Assembly (NCBI GenBank): GCA_963736325.1
Contig: CAVTOG010000015.1
Location: 496,001-560,000, forward strand
Direction of reading: 5' to 3'
Origin: Actinoallomurus sp963736325
GTDB lineage: Bacteria; Actinomycetota; Actinomycetes; Streptosporangiales; Streptosporangiaceae
Length of the DNA: 64,000 nucleotides
The notes under the pieces are model-generated. The model was not told the DNA's origin and did not search any database. It was given only the letters and a program-made list of their open reading frames with translations. The position numbers and the translations under genes were made by a program. Positions 41,053-51,019 of this stretch are shown one piece after another (position 1 is the first letter of the stretch; each line of letters opens with the position of its first letter).

Positions 41053-42468
41053 ATGTCCCAGCAGACCATTCAGAAGGGCGCGACGACGCCCCGAGAAGGT
41101 CCACGACGGCGGGCGCCTCATCCGGGGATCGCGCTGGCCGTCATCGTCACCTGCCAATTGATGATCATCCTCGACGCGACGGTCGTGTTCGTCGCGCTTC
41201 CCAAGATCCAGCAGAGCCTGCACTTCTCCGCCACCGGCTTGTCGTGGGTGAGCAACGCCTACTCGCTCGCGTTCGGCGGGTTGCTGCTGCTCGGAGGCCG
41301 GGCCGGTGACGTGCTCGGGCGGCGGCGGGTACTCCTCGCCGGGATCGTCGTGTTCACGGCCGCGTCGCTCCTCGGCGGGCTCGCCACATCCGCCATCTGG
41401 CTGGTGACGGCCCGCGCCGTACAGGGCGTCGGCGCCGCGATGGCCGCGCCCGGCGCGCTCGCGCTGATCGCCACCAACTTCGCCGAAGGGCCCGAACGCA
41501 ACCGGGCCCTCAGCATCTTCTCCGCCACCTCCTCCGGCGGCGCGTCCGTCGGGCTGATCCTCGGCGGCATGCTCACCGACTGGGCGTCCTGGCGGTGGGT
41601 GCTGTTCATCAACATCCCGGTCGGGATCGCGGTCCTGCTGCTGGCGCCGATGTTCCTCCAGGAGACCGAACGCCATCGCGGCCGGCTCGACCTCGCCGGG
41701 GCCGTCACGTCCGTGACCGGCATGGTCGCTCTCGTGTACGCCTTCATCCGCGCCGCCGACGCCGGATGGCGCGACAGCACGACACTGCTGAGCTTCGCCC
41801 TCGGTGTCGTCCTGCTCGCGGTGTTCCTGGCCGTGGAGACACGGGCCGAACAGCCGGTCGTACCGCTCCGCCTGTTCGCGGACCGCGCACGGGCCGGCTC
41901 GTACCTCAACATGCTGATCATGGCGGCGGCCATATTCGGGATGTTCTTCTTCCTCGTGCAGTTCCTCCAGAACACCCTCGGCTTCAGCCCCCTGAAGGCC
42001 GGCCTGGCGTTCCTGCCGATGACGGGCCTGCTGTTCACCGTCGCGCGGCTCGCGCCCCGCCTGATCCCGAGGTACGGGCCACGGCGCCTCATGCTGACCG
42101 GCCTGCCGCTCATCATGGGCGGCATGCTGTGGCTGACGCGCCTGTCCGGCCACAGCGGCTATGTCCGAGGGGCGCTCGGCCCGATGCTGCTGTTCGGGCT
42201 GGGAGCCGGCCTGGTCTTCCTGCCGCTGACACTGACCATCCTGTCCCGGGTGGCGAGGGAGGACTCCGGCGCGGCGTCCGGCATCCTCCAGACCACCCAG
42301 CAGGTCGGCGGTGCCCTCGGGATGGCGGTCCTGGTCTCGGTCTTCGGCACCGCCTCGCGCCACGGCGGCCTCGTCCACGGTGTGGACACCGCGTTCATGG
42401 TCGCCACGGTGTTCAGCGCGGTCGCCCTGGTGGTCGCGATCCTGTTCATCCGCCCCGCGGAACGCTGA
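41053..42468 (+). CDS. DHA2-family MFS drug exporter (EmrB/QacA type)
   Basis: A 471-residue, 14-helix transporter. It shows motif D1-like LDATVVFVALPKIQQSLHFS, motif A GGRAGDVLGRRRVLLAG, motif B ARAVQGVGAAMAAPGALALI and motif C GLILGGMLTDWASWRWVLFI (20 residues). It exports hydrophobic drugs by proton exchange. It is preceded by AGAAGGAG and by the palindromic promoter at 40954. A hairpin-bearing duplicated segment follows six bases after the stop. Confidence 0.93.
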   Translation: MSQQTIQKGATTPREGPRRRAPHPGIALAVIVTCQLMIILDATVVFVALPKIQQSLHFSATGLSWVSNAYSLAFGGLLLLGGRAGDVLGRRRVLLAGIVVFTAASLLGGLATSAIWLVTARAVQGVGAAMAAPGALALIATNFAEGPERNRALSIFSATSSGGASVGLILGGMLTDWASWRWVLFINIPVGIAVLLLAPMFLQETERHRGRLDLAGAVTSVTGMVALVYAFIRAADAGWRDSTTLLSFALGVVLLAVFLAVETRAEQPVVPLRLFADRARAGSYLNMLIMAAAIFGMFFFLVQFLQNTLGFSPLKAGLAFLPMTGLLFTVARLAPRLIPRYGPRRLMLTGLPLIMGGMLWLTRLSGHSGYVRGALGPMLLFGLGAGLVFLPLTLTILSRVAREDSGAASGILQTTQQVGGALGMAVLVSVFGTASRHGGLVHGVDTAFMVATVFSAVALVVAILFIRPAER

Positions 42469-42474
42469 CAGCGG

Positions 42475-42543
42475 CGGATGAGGCCCGGCCCGTACGGGCC
42501 TCATCCGCCGATGGTGTCGGCGGGGGGCGACTGAGCGTGCACG
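42475..42543 (+). repeat. Duplicated TetR 5' segment with 13-bp-stem hairpin, copy 1
   Basis: CGGATGAGGCCCG (42475-42487) pairs with CGGGCCTCATCCG (42495-42507) around GCCCGTA. The bases after it (to 42543) match the bases after copy 2, including GACTGAGCGTG. In copy 2 these are the start of the TetR gene; here the GTG start is lost and the frame stops at once. Placed directly after the MFS stop it can also act as its terminator. Confidence 0.75.
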
Positions 42544-42667
42544 TTCGGTGACATTCCGATGCTGCCCGGAAGGATCGACCGGAGTTGTCGGATCCGGGTT
42601 GTGTTGTTCGTAGCTAGGGTGAGAGGCCGCCCATGAGGGCTGTCATGACCACAGGGGATGCCGACCG

Positions 42668-43492
42668 ATGCCGCACTCACAGGCCAGGGTTCACCGTATG
42701 TTCGAGCTCGTCGAGCCGATCGCCACCGTCACCTACTCCGATGTGCCGAACGAGGCGTTCCTGGCCCTCGGCATGCGCAACTACTGGGACGGATACTTCG
42801 CCGGCCGGGCCGCGCCGCTGGGACTCGCACCGGCCGAGGTGGTGCACGCGGTCTTCTACAACTTCGCCGACGGCGAGGTGGCGCGCCACATCCCGTGGGT
42901 CTGGGGGAAGATCACCCCGCAGGAGGCGATCACCGTACGCGAGCGGGGCAGCGCCGCCGCGCTGCGGCAGAGGATCGGAGGGCTCGCCGACTCCCCCGCT
43001 CTGGTGCGGGCCGCCGACCTCGCCACCCGAGCAGCGGTCAGCGCGCCGACCGAGGGCCGAGCACTATACGCCGGCCTCCGGGCGCTCAACATTCCCGAGG
43101 AGCCGGTGGCCAGACTCTGGCACGCGGCGACGCTACTGCGCGAACACCGCGGGGACGGCCACAACATCGCCCTCCTCGCCCACGGCATCGGCGGCACCGA
43201 GGCCCACGTCCTCCTCGCCCTCTCCCTCGAAATGAGGCCGGAGGAGTTCGGCCGGATCCACCACCTGCCCAAGGCACAACTCGCCGCTGTCATCGACGGG
43301 CTACGCGACCGCGGCCTCGTGGACACCACCGACCGGTTCACCGACACCGGCCGGGACACCAAGGAACGGATCGAAACCCTCACCGACCAACTCGCGGCAC
43401 CCGCGTACGACGCGCTCAGCACGGACGAACTCGACGAACTGATCACCGGGCTCAAGCCGATCACCGCCGCGGCACAGGCCGTCGAAGACTGA
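42668..43492 (+). CDS. SCO6745-family (SalK-like) helix-turn-helix protein
   Basis: A 274-residue protein of the actinobacterial SCO6745/SalK family: ELVEPIATVTYSD near the start, MRNYWDGYFAGRAAPLG, VVHAVFYNFADGEVARHIP, WHAATLLREHRGDGHNIAL (19 residues) and a C-terminal winged helix (LAAVIDGLRDRGLVDTTDRFTDTG in part). The family is described as a putative regulator; no ligand is known. ATG 42668 is chosen, with ATG 42698 also possible. It lies between two copies of a 70-base repeat. Confidence 0.85.
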   Translation: MPHSQARVHRMFELVEPIATVTYSDVPNEAFLALGMRNYWDGYFAGRAAPLGLAPAEVVHAVFYNFADGEVARHIPWVWGKITPQEAITVRERGSAAALRQRIGGLADSPALVRAADLATRAAVSAPTEGRALYAGLRALNIPEEPVARLWHAATLLREHRGDGHNIALLAHGIGGTEAHVLLALSLEMRPEEFGRIHHLPKAQLAAVIDGLRDRGLVDTTDRFTDTGRDTKERIETLTDQLAAPAYDALSTDELDELITGLKPITAAAQAVED

Positions 43493-43537
43493 ACGGGCCC
43501 ATCACGCCCCCCAGCCCGGCCACCGAGGTGAGCAGGT

Positions 43538-43608
43538 CGGATGAGGCCCGGCCCGTACGGGCCTCATCCGTCGATAGTGTCGGTGGGTGGCACGACTGAG
43601 CGTGGACG
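43538..43608 (+). repeat. Duplicated TetR 5' segment with 13-bp-stem hairpin, copy 2 (intact promoter)
   Basis: The 33-base hairpin (43538-43570) is identical to copy 1 at 42475-42507. It is followed by TAGTGT (43575-43580), a fair -10 element, six bases before GTG 43587, so the TetR gene may be leaderless. The palindrome ATGAGGCCCG...CGGGCCTCAT covers the -35 area and may be the TetR operator as well as a terminator for the upstream gene. Confidence 0.7.
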
Positions 43609-44192
43609 ACAGGCGCGCGGAGATTCTGCGTGCGACGGTCGCGCAGATCGCCGCACGCGGTGTGGCCGCCATCCGGGTGGCGGACGTCGCCACCGCGCTC
43701 GGGATCAGTACCGCGCTCGTCTTCTACCACTTCCGGTCCAAGGACGACCTGGTCGCCGAGGCCTTCGGGTACGCCGTGCAACGCGACCTGGACCGCCTGG
43801 CCGAAGTCGCCGAATCGGGTGGCACGGCGGGGGAGCGCCTAGTACGCGCGCTGCGCCTCTACCACCCGAGCGGCTCGGCCCCACCCGGCTGGCGGCTGTG
43901 GATCGACGGCTGGTCGGCCGCGCTCCGCACCCCTGAGCTGCGGCGCGTCTGCCGGCGGCTGGACCTGCGCTGGCGTGCCGCGATCGCCGACCTGATCACC
44001 GAGGGCGTGGCGGCAGGGGAGTTCACCTGCCCCGACCCGAAGGCCGCGGCCTGGCGTATCACCGCCCTCATCGACGGCCTGTCGGTCCAGATGACCGTCC
44101 ACGAGGACGTCCTCACCGAAGAGGAGACCGAGTCCTGGGCGTACGACCTCGCCGCCCGCGAACTCGGCCTGTCCGCCCTTCCCTATGTGTGA
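43587..44192 (+). CDS. TetR-family regulator (BetI-like C-domain)
   Basis: A 201-residue protein with a GTG start. DNA-binding helices are clear (RRAEILRATVAQIAARGVAA, RVADVATALGISTALVFYHF, SKDDLVAEAF). The C-terminal domain (GWRLWIDGWSAALRTPELRR, WRITALIDGLSVQMTVH) is of the BetI/TetR_C_6 type. It is preceded by the hairpin/palindrome repeat, with no ribosome site, which fits a leaderless mRNA. Possible targets are itself and the MFS exporter at 41053. Confidence 0.92.
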   Translation: MARLSVDDRRAEILRATVAQIAARGVAAIRVADVATALGISTALVFYHFRSKDDLVAEAFGYAVQRDLDRLAEVAESGGTAGERLVRALRLYHPSGSAPPGWRLWIDGWSAALRTPELRRVCRRLDLRWRAAIADLITEGVAAGEFTCPDPKAAAWRITALIDGLSVQMTVHEDVLTEEETESWAYDLAARELGLSALPYV

Positions 44193-44270
44193 GGAACCGC
44201 GCGAAGCCCCTCGGCCGCCAGGTCGGCGGCCCGGGGAGTTCACCTTCCCGGCGAGTACGAGTGCGGCGGG

Positions 44271-45314
44271 CTACGGAGCGTTGATGACGCTGCGGTAGAC
44301 GCTTTTGAGCAGGTTCCGCTGGGCGGGCGCCGGCTCGATATGGGTACGGTGGGGCCTCTGGATCCGCGGCGCCGACCGCCGTGCCCAATCCTCCCACCGC
44401 GGGAGCTCCAGGAACCGGCCGAGGCGCGTGAGTTCCTCCTGCGGGCGGTCCAGCAGGTCCTCGTAACGGATCCGCAGCACTTGGTCGGCGGGCCGGACGG
44501 CCAAAGCCTTCTCGGCCTGGCGCGCCATCATGGCCTGGATCATGACGAGCCGTATCAGGGAGTCCTCCGACCCGGCCCGTTCGTCGAGCGCCCCGGCGTC
44601 GAGATACTCCGGGAGCAGCCGCTTCAGCTCGGGGTCCAGGCCGGTCTCCGGCGCGGTGTACCCGGCGGCGAACGGGTCCGTGCCCGTACGGAATGCCAGC
44701 TCCACCCGCAGCTCGGCGAGCTGGAACATCGGGTGACGGGTCATGGACATCGCGACGTCCACGCAGTCCCGTACGAGGTAGACGATCTTCGCTTGGGGGA
44801 ACATGGGCAGCAGGTCGGGTGCGTTCATGCAGGACCCGGCTGACTTCTCCACCCACCGGTCGCAGCCGGACAGCTCGCACAGCAGCTCGAACAGCCGGTG
44901 GTAGTGCGCTCTCACCGGCCGGACCGGAAAGTCCGGCACGATCTCGGCCAGCTCGGCGAGGAGCGTGTCCGGCTCTTCGCTGATCATCGGAAGCGTGAAC
45001 CCGAGCAGCCCCGACATCTCGGGGAGTCTCGCCGGATCATCGATCGGGTAGCGCAGCTCGGCCGGTACGCGTCCGATGCCGATGGCGGTGTTCAGCTCCC
45101 GCCACGGCCGGTTGAGCAGCGACCAGAACTCCTCACCCGTCGGAGCGCCCTCCGGGATGCCGTCCGCGAACTGCGCGAAGAAGAACTCCATGATCGGCAA
45201 CACGCCAGGGTACTCGGCCAGAAGATCGGCCACGATGGTCGATCCGCACCGTCCGGTGCACAGAATCAGCGCTCCCTCCGGAGCGGCAGGTATTCCCGGC
45301 AGAGTCTTGGTCAT
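44271..45314 (-). CDS. Sulfotransferase family protein
   Basis: A 347-residue protein. The PAPS-binding 5'-phosphosulfate loop is ALILCTGRCGSTIVADLL near residue 17, and the 3'-phosphate motif is IVYLVRDCVDVAMSMTRHP. The WVEKSAGSCMNAPDLLPMFP stretch (20 residues) holds the catalytic-region Lys/His-like positions of the family, and RIRYEDLLDRPQEEL is also typical. It would move sulfate from PAPS to a hydroxyl or amine of an unknown acceptor. It lies alone between the TetR gene and the IS630 element; the IS ends 159 bases upstream of its ATG on the promoter side, so its expression may be altered. Confidence 0.9.
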   Translation of the reverse strand: MTKTLPGIPAAPEGALILCTGRCGSTIVADLLAEYPGVLPIMEFFFAQFADGIPEGAPTGEEFWSLLNRPWRELNTAIGIGRVPAELRYPIDDPARLPEMSGLLGFTLPMISEEPDTLLAELAEIVPDFPVRPVRAHYHRLFELLCELSGCDRWVEKSAGSCMNAPDLLPMFPQAKIVYLVRDCVDVAMSMTRHPMFQLAELRVELAFRTGTDPFAAGYTAPETGLDPELKRLLPEYLDAGALDERAGSEDSLIRLVMIQAMMARQAEKALAVRPADQVLRIRYEDLLDRPQEELTRLGRFLELPRWEDWARRSAPRIQRPHRTHIEPAPAQRNLLKSVYRSVINAP

Positions 45315-45472
45315 CTATGCCCCTGGAATGCCAGTCGGACAAGGCGATTCGAAGGCCTCAGCATGCGGGCTGGATGAAATCGGCAGCAACCCCTATTGAT
45401 CCCCTAGTGCACGCCTCGCCGGGAGGCGGCCCCCATCGGCCGCTTGACCAACCTCCCTGAGCAGTACACCTA

Positions 45473-46603
45473 GTGTCGCGTGTCTGATGTTTATTTACGT
45501 TTGATTTTGCTGAGGAGTTCGTCGGCGGTCTTGGTCCAGGCGAAGGGTTCGCAGCGGTCGTTGTAGGCGTCGATGAAGCGGCGGATCGCATCACGCAGAT
45601 CGGTGACCGAATGGAAGGTGCCGCGTCGGATGGCCTGGCGGGTGATGATGCCGAAGAAGATCTCGACCATGTTCAGCCAGGAGCAACTGGTGGGGGTGAA
45701 GTGCAAGGTCACGCGGGGGTTCTTGGCCAGCCATGCCTTGACGTTGGGGTGCTTGTGGGTGGCGTAGTTGTCCACGATGACATGCAGCTTCACCCGCGGG
45801 TGGGCCTTGGCCACCAGCTTGAGGAACTTCAAGAACTCCTTGTTGGTGTGCCGCTGATAGCAGGCGTCGGCACTGATCTTCCCGGTCACCACCTCCAAGG
45901 CGGCGAACAACGTGGTGGTGCCATTGCGCTTGTAGTCATGAGTCCGCCGCTCGGGCACCCCGGGCATCACCGGCAGGATCGGCTGGGTCCGGTCCAACGC
46001 CTGGATCTGCGATTTTTCATCCACCGAGACCACGACCGCACCCAACGGCGGGTCGAGATACAACCCGACCACGTCACGGATCTTGGCCTCCAGCCGCGGA
46101 TCGGTGGAGAACTTGAACGTCTCGATACGGTGCGGCTGGATGTCCCACTTCCGCCAGATCCTGGCCACCGTGGAAAACGAGATCCCCAACTGCTCGGCCA
46201 GCAACCTTGAGGACCAGTGCGTGACCCCCAGTTCCTCAGGCGGCCTGCCGTCATGAGACAACGTGGCCACCACGACATCGATCTCATCGACCTGGGCCGG
46301 CCGCCCCGAGCGCTTGTGGTCGCCAAGCCCTGCCATCCCGGACTGCTCATAGCGATCCCGCCAGGAGATCACCGTCGGCCGCGACACCCCCACCATGGCC
46401 GCGATCTCGGTGTTAGGCAGCCCATCAGCCGCCAAGAGCACGATCCGAGCCCGCTTCACCAGCCCAGCCGGAGCCGACGACGACCGAAGCAAGCCCTCCA
46501 GCCGACCCCGGTCACCCTCACGCAACACCAACGGCGCAGCCACGTAGACCATGCGCCATTGTCCCGCCTACCCAAACGTAAAACAACTTACAACACGCAA
46601 CAC
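45473..46603. mobile_element. IS630-family insertion sequence, intact, TA target duplication
   Basis: A 1131-bp element. Left end GTGTCGCGTGTCTGATGTTT and right end, read inward, GTGTTGCGTGTTGTAAGTTG continue as imperfect inverted repeats of about 30 bases that both run into TTTACGTTTG. It is flanked by TA at 45471-45472 and 46604-46605, the IS630 target duplication. One transposase gene fills it. The right end sits exactly at the stop codon of the oxidoreductase gene at 46603. Confidence 0.93.
45491..46552 (-). CDS. IS630-family transposase
   Basis: A 353-residue intact transposase. The N-terminal helix-turn-helix pair is present (RARIVLLAADGLPNTEIAAM, GVSRPTVISWRDRY). The DDE catalytic core shows VVVSVDEKSQ (first Asp), HVIVDNYATHKH (second Asp) and SWLNMVEIFFG (Glu). 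The length is normal for the family and no frameshift is visible, so the element may still be active. Confidence 0.95.
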   Translation of the reverse strand: MVYVAAPLVLREGDRGRLEGLLRSSSAPAGLVKRARIVLLAADGLPNTEIAAMVGVSRPTVISWRDRYEQSGMAGLGDHKRSGRPAQVDEIDVVVATLSHDGRPPEELGVTHWSSRLLAEQLGISFSTVARIWRKWDIQPHRIETFKFSTDPRLEAKIRDVVGLYLDPPLGAVVVSVDEKSQIQALDRTQPILPVMPGVPERRTHDYKRNGTTTLFAALEVVTGKISADACYQRHTNKEFLKFLKLVAKAHPRVKLHVIVDNYATHKHPNVKAWLAKNPRVTLHFTPTSCSWLNMVEIFFGIITRQAIRRGTFHSVTDLRDAIRRFIDAYNDRCEPFAWTKTADELLSKIKRK

Positions 46604-48174
46604 TAGCGTCGCCTCTTCCGGTCCTTGAGGACCTGGTGGACGACGTTGCGGCCTGGGACGCCGGTGACGCCGCCGCCGCCGTGGGTCGCCGAGCCCGCCT
46701 GGTACAGGCCCTTCACCGGGGTGCGCAGGTCGGCGTAGCCGGCGGCCGGGCGTGCGTGGAACATCTGGCCCGGAGTGAGCTCGCCGTGGAAGATGTTGCC
46801 GCCGACCAGGTTGTACTCGTTCTCCATGTCGTACGGCCCGATCACCTGGCGATGCAGCACCGACGACGTGAACCCCGGCGCCACCGCCTCCATGCGCGCG
46901 ATCACCCGGTCCGCGTACGCCTCCAGCTCGCCGGCGGGCTGCGTCGTGTGCCAGGTGTGCGGCACCCACTGGGTGAACATCGACATCACGTGGTGACCCT
47001 CGGGCGCGAGGGAGTCGTCGAACACGCTCGGGATGCAGATGTCGGCGAACGGCTTGGCGGCCGGGCGGCCCGCCACGGCGTCCTGGTAGGCGTTCTCGAC
47101 GTCGTCGAGCGACTCGGCGAGCACGATCGTGCCGCCGTGCACCTCCGGGTCGAAGCCGGGCATCCCGGTGAACTCCGGAAGACGGTCGAGCGCCAGGTTG
47201 ATTTTGACGGTGCCGCTGCGGGTCTTCCAGCGCTCGATGTCGCGGACGAAGTCCTCCGGGAGGTCCCTGCGGTCCAGCAGGCGCAGGAACGAGATCGACG
47301 GGTGCGCGGTCGTGATGACCGTACGCGCCTTCAGCTCCTCGCCGGACTCCAGGGTCACGCCGGTGACCTGCCCGGCGGAGACGTCGATGCGCCCCACCGG
47401 CGACGACGTGCGGATCTCCGCGCCGAACTCGCGCGCCGACCCCGCCAAGGCGTTCGTCACCCCGCCCATGCCGCCGCGCGGGAACCCCCACGCCGTCTCG
47501 CCGACGTGGTGGTGGAGCATGACGTACGCGGTGCCGGCCGAGCGCGGGCCCGCCCACGTGCCGATCACACCCGAGACCGACAGCACGCCGCGCAGCGCGT
47601 CGGAGTCGAAGAAGTCCTCGACGAGGTCGGCGATGCTGTCGGTGAGCACCCGCGTGATGTCGACCGCCGAGCGGACGTTCACACCGCGCAGCGTCCGCAG
47701 CAGAGCCGCCTGTTTCAGCAGGTCGCCCACCTTGCGCGACCCGAGCTTGGGCGGGATCTGCTCCAGCAGCGGCCCGAGCGTACGGCCGAGGTCGTCCATC
47801 CACGCGTCCCAGCGCTCGTACGCGGCCGCGTCCTTGGAGGAGAAGCGCTCGATCTCCTCCCGCCGCCGCGACGGGTCGTCGGGCAGCCGCAGGTGACGGC
47901 CGTCGGTGCGCGGCGCGAAGTACGGGCCCTGCGGGAACACGTGGTACCCGTGGCGGTCGAGCCGCAGGTCGCGGACCAGCGCCGGCGGCAGCAGGCTCAC
48001 GACGTACGACAGGGAGGTGACCGTGTAGTCGGGCCCGAACGGATGCTCGCTCACCGCCGCCCCGCCGACCACCTCGCGCGCCTCGCAGACGCACACCTTC
48101 AGCCCCGCCTTGGCCAGATAGGCCGCCGCGACCAGGCCGTTGTGGCCACCACCGACCACCAGGACGTCGTACAT
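46603..48174 (-). CDS. FAD-dependent phytoene-desaturase-like oxidoreductase (PYROXD2-like)
   Basis: A 523-residue flavoprotein. It has the N-terminal dinucleotide fold VLVVGGGHNGLVAAAYLAKAG, the EAREVVGGAAVS motif, FPRGGMGGVTNAL in the middle and the C-terminal FAD motif GLYQAGSATHGGGGVTGVPG (20 residues). Members are close to carotenoid desaturases but often act on unknown substrates. No other carotenoid gene is near. The TAG stop (46605-46603) uses the TA of the IS630 target site; without the IS the same TAG would be read, so the protein is unchanged. Confidence 0.9.
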   Translation of the reverse strand: MYDVLVVGGGHNGLVAAAYLAKAGLKVCVCEAREVVGGAAVSEHPFGPDYTVTSLSYVVSLLPPALVRDLRLDRHGYHVFPQGPYFAPRTDGRHLRLPDDPSRRREEIERFSSKDAAAYERWDAWMDDLGRTLGPLLEQIPPKLGSRKVGDLLKQAALLRTLRGVNVRSAVDITRVLTDSIADLVEDFFDSDALRGVLSVSGVIGTWAGPRSAGTAYVMLHHHVGETAWGFPRGGMGGVTNALAGSAREFGAEIRTSSPVGRIDVSAGQVTGVTLESGEELKARTVITTAHPSISFLRLLDRRDLPEDFVRDIERWKTRSGTVKINLALDRLPEFTGMPGFDPEVHGGTIVLAESLDDVENAYQDAVAGRPAAKPFADICIPSVFDDSLAPEGHHVMSMFTQWVPHTWHTTQPAGELEAYADRVIARMEAVAPGFTSSVLHRQVIGPYDMENEYNLVGGNIFHGELTPGQMFHARPAAGYADLRTPVKGLYQAGSATHGGGGVTGVPGRNVVHQVLKDRKRRR

Positions 48175-48306
48175 CGGCGACTCCTTACTGATTCGTCAGT
48201 CAGTAAGGAGATCGTCCCTCGTGAGCGCGGAAGAGACAAGGGGGGACATACCGCCGATCGAGTACGTGGACGGTGCGCGCCGTGCCTAGGCGCGGCGCGC
48301 GGTTCG

Positions 48307-48813
48307 TCAGGCCAGGGTCTGGCAGAGGTTCTCGACCTTGGCGTGGAGGTGGGGCAGATCGCGGGTGCCGTCGGGGTTCAGTACCAGCGTGAAGCGGCCG
48401 TGGATGATGTACGAGCCGGCGGGGAACGTCGGGTTGCCGATGTGGATCGAGATGCTGCCGCCGCCGTCGAAGCGCCACACCGACCCGCCGTCCTGGCCGT
48501 ACCGGATGCGCGCGTAGCCGGACACGTCGCGGATGACGGACTTGCCGTTGGACGTGTTGGTGAGGCGGAGCACGAGCGGCCCGCGGAACTCCTGGACCTT
48601 CGGCGACCCGTCCGGGTAGGCCGAGTCGGTCCGCACCTCCTCCTCGTCGCGGACGGGCTCGCCCGTGAGGGTGAACGGGCAGACGTCCGTGGAGGTGAAG
48701 GGCCCGCTGCGGAACGGCTCCCAGCCGCCGCCCTGGCCGGCCGCGACGGCCGCCGCCGGGAGCGACCCGATCGATATGCCGGCGATCCCGGCGATGGTGA
48801 ATACTCGACGCAT
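48307..48813 (-). CDS. Secreted hypothetical protein
   Basis: A 168-residue protein with a signal peptide: RR then a hydrophobic core (VFTIAGIAGISIGSLPAAAV) and a cleavage-like AAVAAG. The mature part has an even spread of beta-strand-like segments (LVLRLTNTSNGKSVIRDVSG, GGSISIHIGNPTF, GRFTLVLNPDG) and Cys residues near both ends (C45 and C163) that could form a disulfide. No known domain is recognised. GAAAGGTGG upstream supports ATG 48813. It is divergent from the ArsR-like gene at 48899. Confidence 0.82.
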   Translation of the reverse strand: MRRVFTIAGIAGISIGSLPAAAVAAGQGGGWEPFRSGPFTSTDVCPFTLTGEPVRDEEEVRTDSAYPDGSPKVQEFRGPLVLRLTNTSNGKSVIRDVSGYARIRYGQDGGSVWRFDGGGSISIHIGNPTFPAGSYIIHGRFTLVLNPDGTRDLPHLHAKVENLCQTLA

Positions 48814-48898
48814 TGGTCCACCTTTCGTGTCCCCCGAATGCTCCGGCAGGCCGCCGCGAAGGTGCCAAGGTTCAATTCCAGGCTGAAAGGTCCGGGTC

Positions 48899-49828
48899 GT
48901 GCTGCGGATGCCCTTCACCGCCGAAGACCTGTTGCGCACCCGCTTCGCGTCGGCCCCGGCGCCGCTGCTGGAGCTGGGGATGGCCATCGCGACCCTCCGC
49001 CGCGACGACGCGGTCTTCGCCCGCTGGAGCCGGCGCGTACGCCTGCCGCGCGAGGCGCTCCCGCTGTTCGAGCTGATCCCGCCGAGCGCCGCGGGACCGC
49101 TGTTCTTGGACCCGGTGAGCGACGGCTTCGACGACGGGCTCGACAAGGTCCTGTCCACCCCGCACGACCAGGCGCGCGCCCAGCTGATGGAGGCCGCCCG
49201 CCCGACGCCCTGGGCCCGGGGCCTGGCCACGCGCGACCGCGACGCCTGGCGCACGCTGGAGAACGCCCTGCGTCGCGCGTACGACGCCGTCATCGAGGCC
49301 GAGCGCGAGCGGATCCGCGCGAGCTTCCACGCCGACCTCGCCTGGCGCCGGATGGTCCTCGCCGAACAGGGCATCAGCGCCGCCCTGGCCGGCGTCTACC
49401 CCGGGTCACGCTGGAACGGCACGACGCTGGAGATCGACGTTCCGGAGGAGAGCGAACACGCCCCCGGAGGACGCGGCGTCACGCTGCTGCCGTCCACCGT
49501 CTGGAGCGGCCGCCCGCTGATCGGGTCCCATCCGGACGGCACGATGCTGCTGGTCTACCCCGCGCTGACCCCGCTGCCGCTGGTCGACACGGATCCGTGC
49601 GACGCTCTCGGCGCCCTCCTGGGCCGTACGCGCGCGTCGATCCTGGAGGTGCTCGTCGAGCACCGCACGACCACCGAACTGGCCCGGAATCTCGGAATCA
49701 GCGTGGCGTCGGCCTCCGCCCACGCCAAGACCCTCCGAGGCGCCGGTCTCATCGTCACCCGCCGTGCCGGGAAGGCCGTCACCCACGTGGCGACGCCGCT
49801 GGGCCTCGGCCTGCTCCGGCACGGCTGA
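48899..49828 (+). CDS. ArsR-like winged-helix regulator with DUF5937-type N-domain
   Basis: A 309-residue protein with a GTG start. The N-terminal 220 residues are alpha/beta (FTAEDLLRTRFASAPAPLLE, FELIPPSAAGPLFLDP) as in actinobacterial DUF5937 proteins. The C-terminal 80 residues are an ArsR/MarR winged helix (RASILEVLVEHRTTTELARN, ISVASASAHAKTLRGAGLIV). It lacks the metal-binding Cys of ArsR, so the ligand is unknown. Divergent from the secreted-protein gene, with 85 bases between. Confidence 0.82.
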   Translation: MLRMPFTAEDLLRTRFASAPAPLLELGMAIATLRRDDAVFARWSRRVRLPREALPLFELIPPSAAGPLFLDPVSDGFDDGLDKVLSTPHDQARAQLMEAARPTPWARGLATRDRDAWRTLENALRRAYDAVIEAERERIRASFHADLAWRRMVLAEQGISAALAGVYPGSRWNGTTLEIDVPEESEHAPGGRGVTLLPSTVWSGRPLIGSHPDGTMLLVYPALTPLPLVDTDPCDALGALLGRTRASILEVLVEHRTTTELARNLGISVASASAHAKTLRGAGLIVTRRAGKAVTHVATPLGLGLLRHG

Positions 49829-49837
49829 AGCGGCGGT

Positions 49838-50839
<1,002 letters not shown>

Positions 50840-51019
50840 GCGCTGCTCCTCACGCGACGATGATGTTCGGCTGCGGGCCACACTACGGAGACGCGCGCCC
50901 GCATGCCGAATCAGGTGAGTTCCCCCCGGACGCGCGGTCGCCTATCGTCGATACCCCCGTCGCGATCACACGACTCGCGCCGAACCGGACGGCGTCCTGC
51001 CGTGAACCGAGAGGACACG

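Noticed and set aside
45373..45470. GGGAGG/CCTCCC and GCGGCC/GGCCGC pairs as a terminator
   Set aside because: The arms are short, interrupted and lie upstream of the sulfotransferase rather than after a gene.
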